From contig JAEMWC010001199.1 in the NCBI GenBank assembly GCA_016490735.1, positions 164,821 through 228,820 on the forward strand: a stretch of 64,000 nucleotides of DNA, given 5' to 3'. Shown here piece after piece: positions 20,611 through 29,442 of the stretch (position 1 is its first letter; every line of letters starts with the position of its first letter). The notes under the pieces are model-generated. The model ran no database searches. It saw only the letters and a program-made list of their open reading frames with translations, and was not told the origin of the DNA. The position numbers were made by a program, and so were the translations under genes. The DNA comes from Pachyseris speciosa (lineage: Eukaryota > Cnidaria > Anthozoa > Scleractinia > Pachyseridae).

Positions 20611-21897
20611 TTACATAGATCTCAGAATCAACTTCCCATCAGTCTTTCTCATTTCAACATCCTGCTCATACATAACCAGTGCATACACACTGTAATCAGC
20701 ATCTGTTGTCCCACTCAAAGTGTATTTGAAAGTCAGTTTTGTCATTCCATCTTTGATATCCTGTTTCTGTTTCGTCAAATCAAAATAAATGAAAGGGAAT
20801 ATTGTACCGAAATTGCCCCTGTTAAGAAGGGTACTTTCACTGAAATCATTTACAGCTTGAACATATTTCAAAACATCTCTAAATACTCTTGTTGGTTCTG
20901 TTGATGGTTTATAATGAACCTCTGGATAATCATTATCATTGCCAACCTCAAGATAACAATCATTCAAAGTTTGGTTATTTGCAACTGAAAAGGTGTTATA
21001 GAGAAATTTATTGGCTGTCTGATCAGAATCATTAGCATCATTGATGATGAATACAAAGACATGCCTGGGTTTGTTTATTCCTGTGGAAATACGGAAATTG
21101 GCTGTCTGTTGTCTTGTTGAATTGCCTCTCTCAACCATTTCTCTCATGTAAGTCCACTTTCTGTTGTCAAGATACTTACTGATATACAGTGACTTTCCCG
21201 CTGAATTGAAAATAATACGAGGAACAATAAGCTGAAATTTAGTTAGTACCACACGGCAATTATCAGCAGCTTCCCAAATCATATTGTCATCACTCTCAAG
21301 TGTCAAGTTAACCTCCAATTTAGAGTTTGGCAAACGTTCATCCCAAAGGCTCTTGAAAAAACCGTATCTGTTCAATGCAAGCTCTGCATTTACAGAACTA
21401 TTTGCACCATTCAACAGATTCTTTCTTTTTGTAAATCCAACGTTATAAGCAGCTTGTGCCACTCTGTTTTCAGCACCTCTGCTGGTGTCAAGATAGAAGA
21501 ACTCATTTGTTCCCTGACTTACAGCATAACCCTGTGAATACTCAAGCAAAGACTTTATATTTGTGGCTTGGTTAGCGTCTCGGCATTCATAAACATCAAG
21601 GCCATTCATTTTTACATTAATGGTGTTAATAAGAGCGTGAACTGAATTAACAATACCATTTCGATCTGCAGCAGCAATGTCAGCTCCATCTGCAAGCTTC
21701 TTTACAATGAAAATAACATTAAAACGGGCATTATACGAGTCAAATGGTGTAGTCTCTCCACTGTTATCAACAACGAAACGGTAACCTGTTTTCCTCTGAT
21801 GACCATTGTTTGCTACTACAGTATTAAGTGCTGTCTCTAGTTCGAACACTACATCTTCATATCTTTCGATATATTTTGAGTCACGATAGCTTGACAT
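20611..21897 (-). CDS. MCP: Major capsid protein (double jelly-roll)
   Basis: 428 residues, intact, from an ATG at 21897 preceded by TCTAACACAATAATATATG. The position in the gene order, the length and the strand-rich sequence (for example FDSYNARFNVIFIV, YGFFKSLWDERLP and NDYPEVHYKPS) fit the Polinton/adintovirus double jelly-roll major capsid protein, whose trimers form the icosahedral shell. It ends MRKTDGKLILRSM. It overlaps the upstream basic-protein gene by 17 bp and lies in the block of virion genes. No breaks were seen, which is notable against the damage elsewhere. Confidence 0.9.
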   Translation of the reverse strand: MSSYRDSKYIERYEDVVFELETALNTVVANNGHQRKTGYRFVVDNSGETTPFDSYNARFNVIFIVKKLADGADIAAADRNGIVNSVHALINTINVKMNGLDVYECRDANQATNIKSLLEYSQGYAVSQGTNEFFYLDTSRGAENRVAQAAYNVGFTKRKNLLNGANSSVNAELALNRYGFFKSLWDERLPNSKLEVNLTLESDDNMIWEAADNCRVVLTKFQLIVPRIIFNSAGKSLYISKYLDNRKWTYMREMVERGNSTRQQTANFRISTGINKPRHVFVFIINDANDSDQTANKFLYNTFSVANNQTLNDCYLEVGNDNDYPEVHYKPSTEPTRVFRDVLKYVQAVNDFSESTLLNRGNFGTIFPFIYFDLTKQKQDIKDGMTKLTFKYTLSGTTDADYSVYALVMYEQDVEMRKTDGKLILRSM

Positions 21898-22174
21898 ATA
21901 TTATTGTGTTAGAAAAAAGGTATTTGATTTTACGAGGTCTGCCTCTCTTTCTTTTGATTAAACCACCAGTCTGGCTCACACTCTCAGTTCCACTCTTGTT
22001 TCCACTTTTTCTCTTTTTCAAAAGTTCTATGATTTTGTCACCAGCTTTTTTGCCAGCATGTTCACCAATTGTTGTGGCTGCTTTTTCTGCTGCTTTTTTT
22101 CCAGCTGTTTTGATAATGTCAATCATGTCACCTTCACCATGTTGTTCATATTTTTTAAACTCAAACCGTTTCAT
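21881..22174 (-). CDS. Small basic DNA-binding virion protein with AT-hook
   Basis: 97 residues from an ATG at 22174, preceded by CCTAATAGTATATG. The middle is Lys/Ala-rich and helical (TAGKKAAEKAATTIGEHAGK), followed by a basic segment with an AT-hook-like KRGRPRK (about residues 77-83). Such composition fits a histone-H1-like or adenovirus-core-like protein that condenses DNA in the particle. Its last codons overlap the MCP start in another frame. No family can be assigned with certainty. Confidence 0.65.
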   Translation of the reverse strand: MKRFEFKKYEQHGEGDMIDIIKTAGKKAAEKAATTIGEHAGKKAGDKIIELLKKRKSGNKSGTESVSQTGGLIKRKRGRPRKIKYLFSNTIIYVKLS

Positions 22175-22187
22175 ATACTATTAGGTT

Positions 22188-22928
22188 TTATAATTCTGTC
22201 CCTCTCAAGAATAACTCAATATACCAATCTATCCCATTTAAATCAACTGGTTGTCTAGAAGAATCAGTGACATAAAAACGTATTGAGCTGATTGTGTGTG
22301 TTGAGACAGGATTCCATGAAAGAAAACGAGGTTTGTAAGTGAAAGGTAAACTTCTAACGAGATCTGTGACTGGTATAACTCCGATTGTATTTGTGCTATT
22401 TCCATCAACAATGCTATCTATCACCATATCACAATTGATATAAATTTCATCTACTCCTCTTGTAATATCAGGTAGATTTGTTCCATATTCTGTGGCTGAA
22501 ACTAATTTTGAATCGAAACCGATAAGTTTTCTGAAATCAAGATTTCTCAGATCCACTCGATAGTTTTCATCAAGTTCAATCAAAATGCGATATGTTGACA
22601 AAACGAAAGACTTGTTAATACCATACTTGAATTTTGATTTGTCTGTTTCAGATGGATTCAGTACATGGCTATTTTTACTCATATACTCATGAATGTAACT
22701 ATTGATATCGTCGTATGAATACATCCCGTCAACGAATGTTATTGTTTCCCAGTTTACGCCTTTGTCATAGCTATATTTCATTTGATTATTCCCAAAAAAT
22801 TCTCTGATATTGTACCAACTGTATGTCATATTGATAACATTCACAGCCATTTCATATTTCAAATCATTCGTTAATTTAAGAGGTGTATTGAATACTTTTT
22901 TTAAAATCGTGACTCTTGCTGACACCAA
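22188..22928 (-). CDS. mCP: Minor capsid (penton) protein
   Basis: 246 residues. Position next to MCP, size and strand-rich segments (TYSWYNIREFF, DFRKLIGFDSKLV, and the YINCDMVIDSIVDG region near 167-180) fit the single jelly-roll penton protein of Polintons, which caps the capsid vertices. The frame opens with GTG at 22928. The nearest good ATG (22974), which has the capsid-gene motif TCTAATGTAAAAGTATATG, is one base out of frame. Either a frameshift has hit the first 16 codons or translation starts at an internal ATG about 26 residues in. Confidence 0.8.
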   Translation of the reverse strand: MVSARVTILKKVFNTPLKLTNDLKYEMAVNVINMTYSWYNIREFFGNNQMKYSYDKGVNWETITFVDGMYSYDDINSYIHEYMSKNSHVLNPSETDKSKFKYGINKSFVLSTYRILIELDENYRVDLRNLDFRKLIGFDSKLVSATEYGTNLPDITRGVDEIYINCDMVIDSIVDGNSTNTIGVIPVTDLVRSLPFTYKPRFLSWNPVSTHTISSIRFYVTDSSRQPVDLNGIDWYIELFLRGTEL

Positions 22929-22980
22929 TTTTGTCTCTGTTTTTACTGTTGAATCGTAATGATATTTCTGTCATATACTT

Positions 22981-23292
22981 TTACATTAGATATTTCATCA
23001 TTATTTTATTAAGCTCCTCGTTTCCAACAATACCCAGTCTGCTTAATACATGTAATACATTTACAAACTCATTTCTGACTTTTGCACTATTATTACCAGC
23101 AAAAATAGACCCACCAAGTAACTGTAAACGTGAAAGCAAGTCACCAACATTATTATAATGAACAACACCTGCTCCAATTTTCATTCCTTTCCCTGTGTAT
23201 TTGTAAGAATTCAATACATCAGCAATCGTTTCTCTATATTTCTTCAAAGTTTGTATTTCTCTGTCAAAAGATTCTTTTTCTTCTGCACTCAT
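22981..23292 (-). CDS. Small capsid-cluster protein of unknown function (KYR / GKGM motif)
   Basis: 103 residues. It starts with an acidic helix (SAEEKESFDREIQTLKKYR) and contains KYTGKGMKIGAGV and LLSRLQLLGGSIFAGN. The start codon shares its first base with the stop of the upstream coiled-coil gene, at a run of nine A residues. It may be translated separately, or it may be the C-terminal part of the upstream protein separated by a one-base slip in that run. Its place between the minor capsid protein and the ATPase suggests a virion assembly role. Confidence 0.6.
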   Translation of the reverse strand: MSAEEKESFDREIQTLKKYRETIADVLNSYKYTGKGMKIGAGVVHYNNVGDLLSRLQLLGGSIFAGNNSAKVRNEFVNVLHVLSRLGIVGNEELNKIMMKYLM

Positions 23293-23825
23293 TAATTTTT
23301 TTTTCTTCTTCCCATATCCTTGGCAATATCTGAAGATCTTTTCTTTTCCTCGATAACTTTTTGTGGGGTGACTTGAGTCAAATCGCTTGGTTTCAAAAGC
23401 TTGTTATTTTTTAATATAATTCTGTCATCTTTATTGAAATGGTTATCGATATTTAAAATGCTGGTTTTCTTGCCCTCATCTTGTTCTTTAATTTTAGCTG
23501 CTTCAATTGAAGGTCCTTCAATGGCTAAAGGAAGTTCCTGACCAAATACAATTGCTCTGCGATTAGCTTCAATAACATCATCAAGTCCTTGTGTTAAAGC
23601 TAATTGATTCTTTTTCAACTGTTCAATAACTTCATCCTGTTTTTTGTCAACACTTTCTTTCACACTCTTCTGGACATCAATAGAGGGTTTCAATAATTCT
23701 GATGTTGTATCATGTGCATCCTGTTTTCTGTTTTCATAAGTCTTGATCACCTCACGAACTTCTCTAGTTTTATTTCCAGCTTCAATTCCACTTTTTAGAA
23801 GCCTTTTCATACGTTCTATATCCAT
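23292..23825 (-). CDS. Coiled-coil virion-cluster protein
   Basis: 177 residues counted from the ATG at 23825, which directly follows GTAT in the motif TCTAACACAATTGTATATG. It is highly charged and helical: VKESVDKKQDEVIEQLKKNQ near the centre, an acidic Pro-containing linker, then a basic end (MGRRKKN). No known enzyme motif is present. It is transcribed divergently from the packaging ATPase across only 36 bp. Proteins of this kind next to the ATPase in Polintons are thought to be structural; that is inference. Confidence 0.6.
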   Translation of the reverse strand: MDIERMKRLLKSGIEAGNKTREVREVIKTYENRKQDAHDTTSELLKPSIDVQKSVKESVDKKQDEVIEQLKKNQLALTQGLDDVIEANRRAIVFGQELPLAIEGPSIEAAKIKEQDEGKKTSILNIDNHFNKDDRIILKNNKLLKPSDLTQVTPQKVIEEKKRSSDIAKDMGRRKKN

Positions 23826-23861
23826 ATACAATTGTGTTAGACTAATCTAAACTATTAACAT
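23826..23861. promoter_or_regulatory. Bidirectional start region, coiled-coil gene / ATPase
   Basis: Only 36 bp separate two divergent start codons. Each direction carries its own TCTAA copy (TCTAACACAA leftward, TCTAAACTATTAACATATG rightward). The element's two gene blocks diverge here. Confidence 0.6.
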
Positions 23862-24503
23862 ATGGAAATTCCAAATCATGATATCATTCAGAATTCAAAT
23901 AATTCATTCAGACAGTTGTATCCGTATATGCCTAAAGATACATTTAGAATGTTATTGGCTGGAAATTCTGGATCTGGAAAGACAACCTTGTTCATGCATT
24001 TGATTATGGAACCGTTAGTCTATTATGATCAAATACATCTATATGCCAAAAACTTGGATCAAGACAAGTATCAATATCTGCGGAAAGTCATGGATGAAAT
24101 AAGCAGGCAAGTTGGATATCCTGTATTGACATGCAGCCAAGATGAAATATTACCTGTTGAACAGATTAAAGACACTGATTTACAACGATTGGTTGTGTTT
24201 GATGATTTTGTGACTGACAAAAAACAAGATCAAATCATAAGCTATTTCATTCAAGGGAGACACAAAAACTGTTCTGTCATATATCTCACACAATCATTCT
24301 ATGGATGCCCAAAATCTGTTAGACTTAATTGTAGCCATTTCTGTCTTTATGATTTTCCATCCACAAGAGAGAGAAACATTATTGCACAAGAACTTGGAAT
24401 AGACAAGCAGAAATACATTGAAGCAACCAAGAAACCTTATTCTTTCTGTTATGTTGACAAGCCTATGAAAACGGTGAAGAGAAATTTTTACGGTTTAATA
24501 TAA
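23862..24503 (+). CDS. ATP: Packaging ATPase (FtsK/HerA, A32-like)
   Basis: 213 residues, intact. Walker A is AGNSGSGKTT (33-42). Walker B is RLVVFDDF (109-116) with Asp114/Asp115, and a sensor Gln follows in YLTQSF (Gln144). This is the typical short A32-type ATPase that pumps DNA into the capsid of Polintons, adenovirus-like and giant viruses. It begins the rightward block and is the first gene after the bidirectional start region. There is no sign of damage. Confidence 0.95.
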   Translation: MEIPNHDIIQNSNNSFRQLYPYMPKDTFRMLLAGNSGSGKTTLFMHLIMEPLVYYDQIHLYAKNLDQDKYQYLRKVMDEISRQVGYPVLTCSQDEILPVEQIKDTDLQRLVVFDDFVTDKKQDQIISYFIQGRHKNCSVIYLTQSFYGCPKSVRLNCSHFCLYDFPSTRERNIIAQELGIDKQKYIEATKKPYSFCYVDKPMKTVKRNFYGLI

Positions 24504-24514
24504 TCTAATAGTAT

Positions 24515-24604
24515 ATGGCAGCTCCATTGTGTATTCCAAAATCAATTGAAATCAGTCTTCCAAAAGTTGACAACAATGACAACAATGACAACAATGGTGA
24601 TTGA
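24515..24604 (+). CDS. 29-residue minigene with Asp-Asn-Asn repeat
   Basis: A short frame, MAAPLCIPKSIEISLPKVDN followed by two further Asp-Asn-Asn units and a short end. It starts 11 bp after the ATPase stop and directly after TCTAATAGTATATG, the same motif that precedes the capsid and fibre genes. The 3' half is a tandem GACAACAAT triplet array. It could be a real small virion peptide or the anchor of a lost third fibre. The motif makes transcription likely; translation is unproven. Confidence 0.4.
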   Translation: MAAPLCIPKSIEISLPKVDNNDNNDNNGD

Positions 24605-24646
24605 TAGATAGATCAAACTTCACTGTGTTATCTAATCTAATATTAT

Positions 24647-26929
24647 ATGGGAGTTTTTAATTCTCCACAAGATCAAGATAAAACAAAAACTGGAACTGGT
24701 GAAAGAGGCCCAGCTGGTCCAATTGGTCCCAAAGGTGAAAAAGGTGATAAAGGTGATACAGGTTCAATTGGTCCAAAAGGTGATAGAGGTAATACAGGTC
24801 CTGTTGGTCCAAAAGGTGATACAGGTGATAGAGGCCCAGATGGTCCAAAAGGTGATCAAGGTAATATAGGTCCAAAAGGTGATACAGGTTCAATTGGTCC
24901 AAAAGGTGATACAGGTTCAATTGGTCCAAAAGGTGATAAAGGTGATAGAGGTGATAATGGTCAAGTTGGTCCAAAAGGTGATAAAGGTGACAAAGGTGAT
25001 ACAGGTTCAATTGGCCCAAAAGGTGATACAGGTTCAATTGGTCCAAAAGGTGATAAAGGTGATACAGGTGCTAGAGGCCCATTTGGTTTTAAAGGTGAGA
25101 AAGGTAATACTGGTCTAAGGGGTCCAAAAGGTGATAAAGGTGATACAGGTTTTGGAATTAGATTTACACATGATGGTAATTATGATATCCAAAACAAAAA
25201 AATGAGTAATGTAGCAGAACCAACTGCTGACAAAGATGCTGCCACAAAGGTGTATACTGATGACCTTGTTGTTTCATCATTCCTCAACGCGAAGGAGTAT
25301 GTTGATACCGAAATTGCCGGTATTGATGTTTCTCCATTTCTTAAAAAAGATGGAAGTGTTGCAATGACTGGAGATTTGGACATGGGACGGAATATTGTCA
25401 AAAACATGAAATATCCTGTTGATATATTAGACGCCACAAACAAAAGCTATGTTGACTCTCAAATTGCAAGCTGCTTAAAAAGAGATGGAACTGACCCAGC
25501 TGAGGGTGATCTGAACATGGATGACTACAAAATAACAAATGTTGGGGCTCCAACTTCTGACAAAGATTCTGCCAACAAAAAGTATGTTGATGACCTTGTT
25601 CTTTCAGCATCTGGTACTCAACGCAACCCATTCGCTTTTCTGTTAAAAGACAAATCCAAGTCTTCTGCAGTCAGTGGTGTGGAAAACCTTCAAATTGAGA
25701 ATTTTGACAGATCACCTTATCACATAAACAAGTCGTCATTGTCTTTTTTCATCAAACGAAGTGGTAACTTTACATCTAAAATTCGTTTTCATGTGACATC
25801 TTTAAGAAATGGACAGTATACATTTGTTATTGAGTTTTACTCACCATCAGACCCAAGAAGTGCAACAATTAATTTAATCCTTCCAACAATTAACATGCGC
25901 GACACTGGACATTCATTTCAGAAGGTTTTTTCCCAAACTCCATATGTTGATGGTTACATGAAGAATCTTATTACAATTGAAAAAACCAGTGGTGGTCAAG
26001 CGGCAATACAGGTGGAACTTTCCAGCACATCTCCTGCGTCTAACACCAAAACACATATCATCGTTTATGGGGCCTATGGCTATCATACCAATTTGTCTTA
26101 CTTTGTGCACGACCCAGCGTATGAAATTGAAAACGGCTATGTCGCGTTTGGTAGTAATATTGACATGAACTTAAACAAAATCCTCAACCTGCAGGATAAC
26201 CCCTCAAACCCACAAGATGCTGTAAACAAACGTTATGTGGACCAGAGGTTGCAAACCAAACTCGATACGATTGCACAACAAAATCTGAATATGAACAACA
26301 ATGCCATTACTGATCTTGCTCCACCCGTCAACGCAGACGATGCGACGACAAAACGTTATACTGACGAATATTTTCTCCGACGAGACGGTTCGACTGCGAT
26401 GTATGGAAATTTGTCAATGAGTGGAAAAAGAGTGACGAATTTAGCGGACCCGTCGAATGAAACTGATGCAGTGAACTTCAGAGTTTTAAATCGAGCTGGA
26501 ATAGCTATGAGAGCGAACACTTTATTATTGAATGGAACAAATGCGATGGCATCGGATATGAAACTTGGAGGGCATAAAATCATTAACTTAAAAGAAGGAA
26601 CACATAAAACCGATGCCGTAAATTTAGATCAATTAGAAAAAAGTCATATTTCATCTGCTTCTCATCCAAAGAATGCTTTCAAATATTTGATGAATGATAT
26701 CGATGAAATTAGCACTGAATATGGCTTGACAGTTAATGGATATGTCAATTTACCTCGGTCACCACATTTGATTTCAAAAAAGGTCATTGATGTAGACTTG
26801 AATAAAGAAGCTAATCATATTTACAGAGCTAGAATTGGATTTAATATGTATACAATAAAAGACGGAAAATACACTTTCATTCTTGAATGGCTATTTCCTG
26901 ATTATGAAGGAATGGTCTTAGTAGTGTAA
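24647..26929 (+). CDS. Collagen-like fibre protein 1 (N-terminal 760 residues)
   Basis: It starts MGVFN, preceded by TCTAATATTATATG. Residues 18-168 are an uninterrupted Gly-X-Y collagen stalk of about 50 triplets, with mostly GGT glycine codons. Residues 170-325 carry repeats of the phage/giant-virus fibre type (FLKKDGSVAMTGDLDMG, DATNKSYVD, ANKKYVDD). A globular beta module (about 326-500) follows, then more repeats (505-670) and the start of a second related module (about 674 on). The frame is cut at 26929, and the protein continues in other frames to 27884. This is the likely cell-attachment fibre projecting from capsid vertices. Confidence 0.85.
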   Translation: MGVFNSPQDQDKTKTGTGERGPAGPIGPKGEKGDKGDTGSIGPKGDRGNTGPVGPKGDTGDRGPDGPKGDQGNIGPKGDTGSIGPKGDTGSIGPKGDKGDRGDNGQVGPKGDKGDKGDTGSIGPKGDTGSIGPKGDKGDTGARGPFGFKGEKGNTGLRGPKGDKGDTGFGIRFTHDGNYDIQNKKMSNVAEPTADKDAATKVYTDDLVVSSFLNAKEYVDTEIAGIDVSPFLKKDGSVAMTGDLDMGRNIVKNMKYPVDILDATNKSYVDSQIASCLKRDGTDPAEGDLNMDDYKITNVGAPTSDKDSANKKYVDDLVLSASGTQRNPFAFLLKDKSKSSAVSGVENLQIENFDRSPYHINKSSLSFFIKRSGNFTSKIRFHVTSLRNGQYTFVIEFYSPSDPRSATINLILPTINMRDTGHSFQKVFSQTPYVDGYMKNLITIEKTSGGQAAIQVELSSTSPASNTKTHIIVYGAYGYHTNLSYFVHDPAYEIENGYVAFGSNIDMNLNKILNLQDNPSNPQDAVNKRYVDQRLQTKLDTIAQQNLNMNNNAITDLAPPVNADDATTKRYTDEYFLRRDGSTAMYGNLSMSGKRVTNLADPSNETDAVNFRVLNRAGIAMRANTLLLNGTNAMASDMKLGGHKIINLKEGTHKTDAVNLDQLEKSHISSASHPKNAFKYLMNDIDEISTEYGLTVNGYVNLPRSPHLISKKVIDVDLNKEANHIYRARIGFNMYTIKDGKYTFILEWLFPDYEGMVLVV

Positions 26930-27884
26930 CATTCAGTGCAACTGGTGGAATTACAATTCATAAAACTGTAGGGAGAAAATTTGATAACAGAAATGAAGAT
27001 CATTCGAGATATTTATTATGGATTGAAAAACCTTCAGTAAGTTCACCACCTGAATATTTATATTGTACAATACATATTAATGCTAACCCAACTTATCCAA
27101 ATAAGTACAAAGCTCATTGTGTTGCATATGGTATTGATTTTGAAGCTGTAGACGTTCCATCAAGTGTTTACGACTTCGCAGAAGCTTATAAAATCGTGAA
27201 TGAAAAATACAATTACAAACTGATTTAGATTTGAATGGACATGCTTTGATTAATAATTCATCACACTTATTTGACGGTCAAAATGGTGAATTGACAATGC
27301 TAAATAATATTAATATGAACAGCTATTTAATAAAAGAGGCTAAACTTGGTGGTGAGTTAAATCTGAATGGCTATAGAATTCACAATAATAGTTTGAATCT
27401 ATTTCGTTCAAGCGTTACAGGTGTAATTATGGAAACAGCTTTCGATTTGGGTGGATTTGCTCTCTATCAACCAAAATTAGTAGGTGATCTAGATTTGAAT
27501 GGGAATGGAATAATTGGTCAAATACAATATTTAAATTGCTTTGTTAAAGCCAAACAAGGACATAATAAGAATACTTTAAAGCCTGTATTGATAAATGGCT
27601 CTGAATTTTTAGTCATTCATAACAATAACTTTCACATTAAGAATATGTATGTAATACAAGGAACAAAACCCGGAATGTTCTACTTCAAGAAAAAGAATGA
27701 TGGTGCTGGGCCATTGCCATTACCAGCAACAATTTTTGAATACAGACATGGTGCTGTGGGTGGAAACATCACAACGGTTGACGTCAATAAATCATTATCG
27801 AGAGGCTATCTTATAATTGACTATTCACATCCCAATAGTGGAGCATTTGATACAGCATTCACACTTGAAGTGGTCATGAATTAA
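26930..27884 (+). pseudogene. Fibre 1, remaining head region (two frameshifts)
   Basis: From about 26926 to 27228 a second frame completes the second beta module (HCVAYGIDFEAVDVPSS corresponds to HIIVYGAYGYHTNLSYF in the first module). From about 27213 to 27884 a third frame carries LDLNGH / LNLNGYRIHN / LDLNGNGI repeat turns, then a final globular head ending in FTLEVVMN. The two frame changes lie near 26915-26930 and 27210-27228. The full fibre was therefore about 1080 residues. Confidence 0.75.
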
Positions 27885-27900
27885 TCTAAAATAATATTAT

Positions 27901-28990
27901 ATGGGTGTATTCAATAAAGATAATACAAGAACTGGTGAAAGAGGTCCAAAAGGTGATAAAGGTGATAATGGCAATGGATTTAATTTGACACATGATGGAA
28001 ATTATGATCTTGGAAACAAACAATTGACTAATGTAGCAACACCAATTTCAAATAATCACACAGCTACAAAGGAGTACGTTGATACAGAAATTGCTGCCCT
28101 TGATTTTTCTCCATTTCTTAAAAAGGATAGAAGTGTTACAATGACCGGCAACATTGATATTGGAGGAAATAAAATAACTAATGTTGATGAAGAACATCAG
28201 ATGATGATTGTGTAACAAAAAAACAACTAGATTTGAAGTTAGATAGAGCAACTTTTGTTATTTCAAATTCACTGCCTGGTATACCTGTTTTTGATGGAAT
28301 TTCAATTGCTTGGATACCATCTCTGTCAGTATTGACAACTGATGCTGATGATAGAGTTTCTAGTTGGCTGGATCCTGTTAATAATGTCACTTTTACACAA
28401 ACTTCTAATTCGAAAAAACCATTGTTACTGAGAGATTCAGTCAAGAAAAAGTTTTTCATACGTTTTGATGGCAGTGATGACTACTTGGAGAACAGTTCAT
28501 TTGATGTTTCTAAAGTTGCTGACGGAGGGGAAATACTTGTACTGTTATAATCATTGCAAACACAAAACAAACAAAATATCAATCACAATTTCAATGGGGT
28601 AAGGGTGTTGTTAGATTTGGTGTTCATCTGCCTTGGATTAATGGAGCATGTTATATTGATTTCGGTTCTACATCAAATGGAAGACTTGCTGTTTCTTCTT
28701 TGGCCAATCTGACGGGAAATATTGAAGTTTTTACTGTTCGAGTTGATGGTCATAATATGGAATTTTTCAGACGTATTTCATCAATGACACCAGTTGGAAC
28801 AGGATCAATTTCAGCAACATTGACTGGTAGAGCACAAGAAATGTTTATTGGTTGTCAAGTTCATACAGATGGTTCTGCAATTAATTTTTGTGAAATGGAT
28901 CTTTATGCTTTTGCTGTTTGGCAGAAATCACTAACTAACCAAGAACTGAGAAATATGTATCGTTTCATTGAAGATTATTTTGATCTTTAA
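27901..28990 (+). pseudogene. Fibre protein 2 with LamG-like lectin head (two frameshifts)
   Basis: It starts MGVFN after TCTAAAATAATATTATATG. A minimal stalk (GERGPKGDKGDNGNG) is followed by NLTHDGNYD, KEYVDTEIA and FLKKDRSVTMTG, very close to fibre 1. The rest differs: residues encoded from about 28330 to 28990 form a LamG/concanavalin-type domain (FIRFDGSDDYLENSSF, VRFGVHLP, MFIGCQVHTDG, DLYAFAVWQKSLTNQELRNM). Frames change near 28190-28215 and 28540-28550. It is a second receptor-binding fibre with the same base and a different head. Confidence 0.8.
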
Positions 28991-29010
28991 ATTATATAAT
29001 TGATTATTAT

Positions 29011-29437
29011 ATGATGAAAGACATTATTAAATACGTGAAATATTTATTCAAAGATACTAAAAAACAATATCCATATATTAATGACTCAATTTTGAAATCA
29101 GCTATAGTTTACCAATATTTGTATCACAAGCATTTCAATAAATTAATTACAATTTGTGACATTTTACATGAGCATAATGATATTGGACTTATCGGCCCAG
29201 GTAGTGGTTGCTTGACATATTTCTTGGAACATACTCTTGGTTGGATTGATACATTACAAACACATGGTATACTTCATGATGCTTATGGAAGATTTTATAA
29301 CAGTTATTCATTAGATCGGGGATATTGTTATGCCATATCTTAGCACCTCACAACAAAGCGAAGAAAAAGATCTCCATTATGCGGCCAGATGTCAGGAATA
29401 CTGTATTGTATTTTTAATAGAATTATTGTATAAATGA
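29011..29437 (+). pseudogene. Small protein with GPGSG and HDAYG motifs (frameshifted)
   Basis: The first frame (29011-29343, 110 residues) has an N-terminal helical part, then LIGPGSGCLTYFL and HGILHDAYGRFY. An adjacent frame continues to a stop at 29437, so a one-base change near the GGGG run at about 29320 probably truncates it. A GPG loop followed by an HD pair recalls phospholipase A2-type sites, but spacing and context are not convincing, so I do not assign the family. It is preceded by TTGATTATTATATG. Confidence 0.55.
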
Positions 29438-29442
29438 TATAT

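Noticed and set aside
24657..25046. Long minus-strand frame rich in Leu, Tyr and His opposite the fibre stalk
   Set aside because: It is the mirror of the Gly-X-Y codon repeat and has no independent support.
24647..28990. A diversity-generating retroelement acting on the fibre genes
   Set aside because: No template repeat or adjacent retroelement-type reverse transcriptase occurs near the fibres. The reverse transcriptases in the window belong to a LINE and an Ngaro element outside the Polinton.
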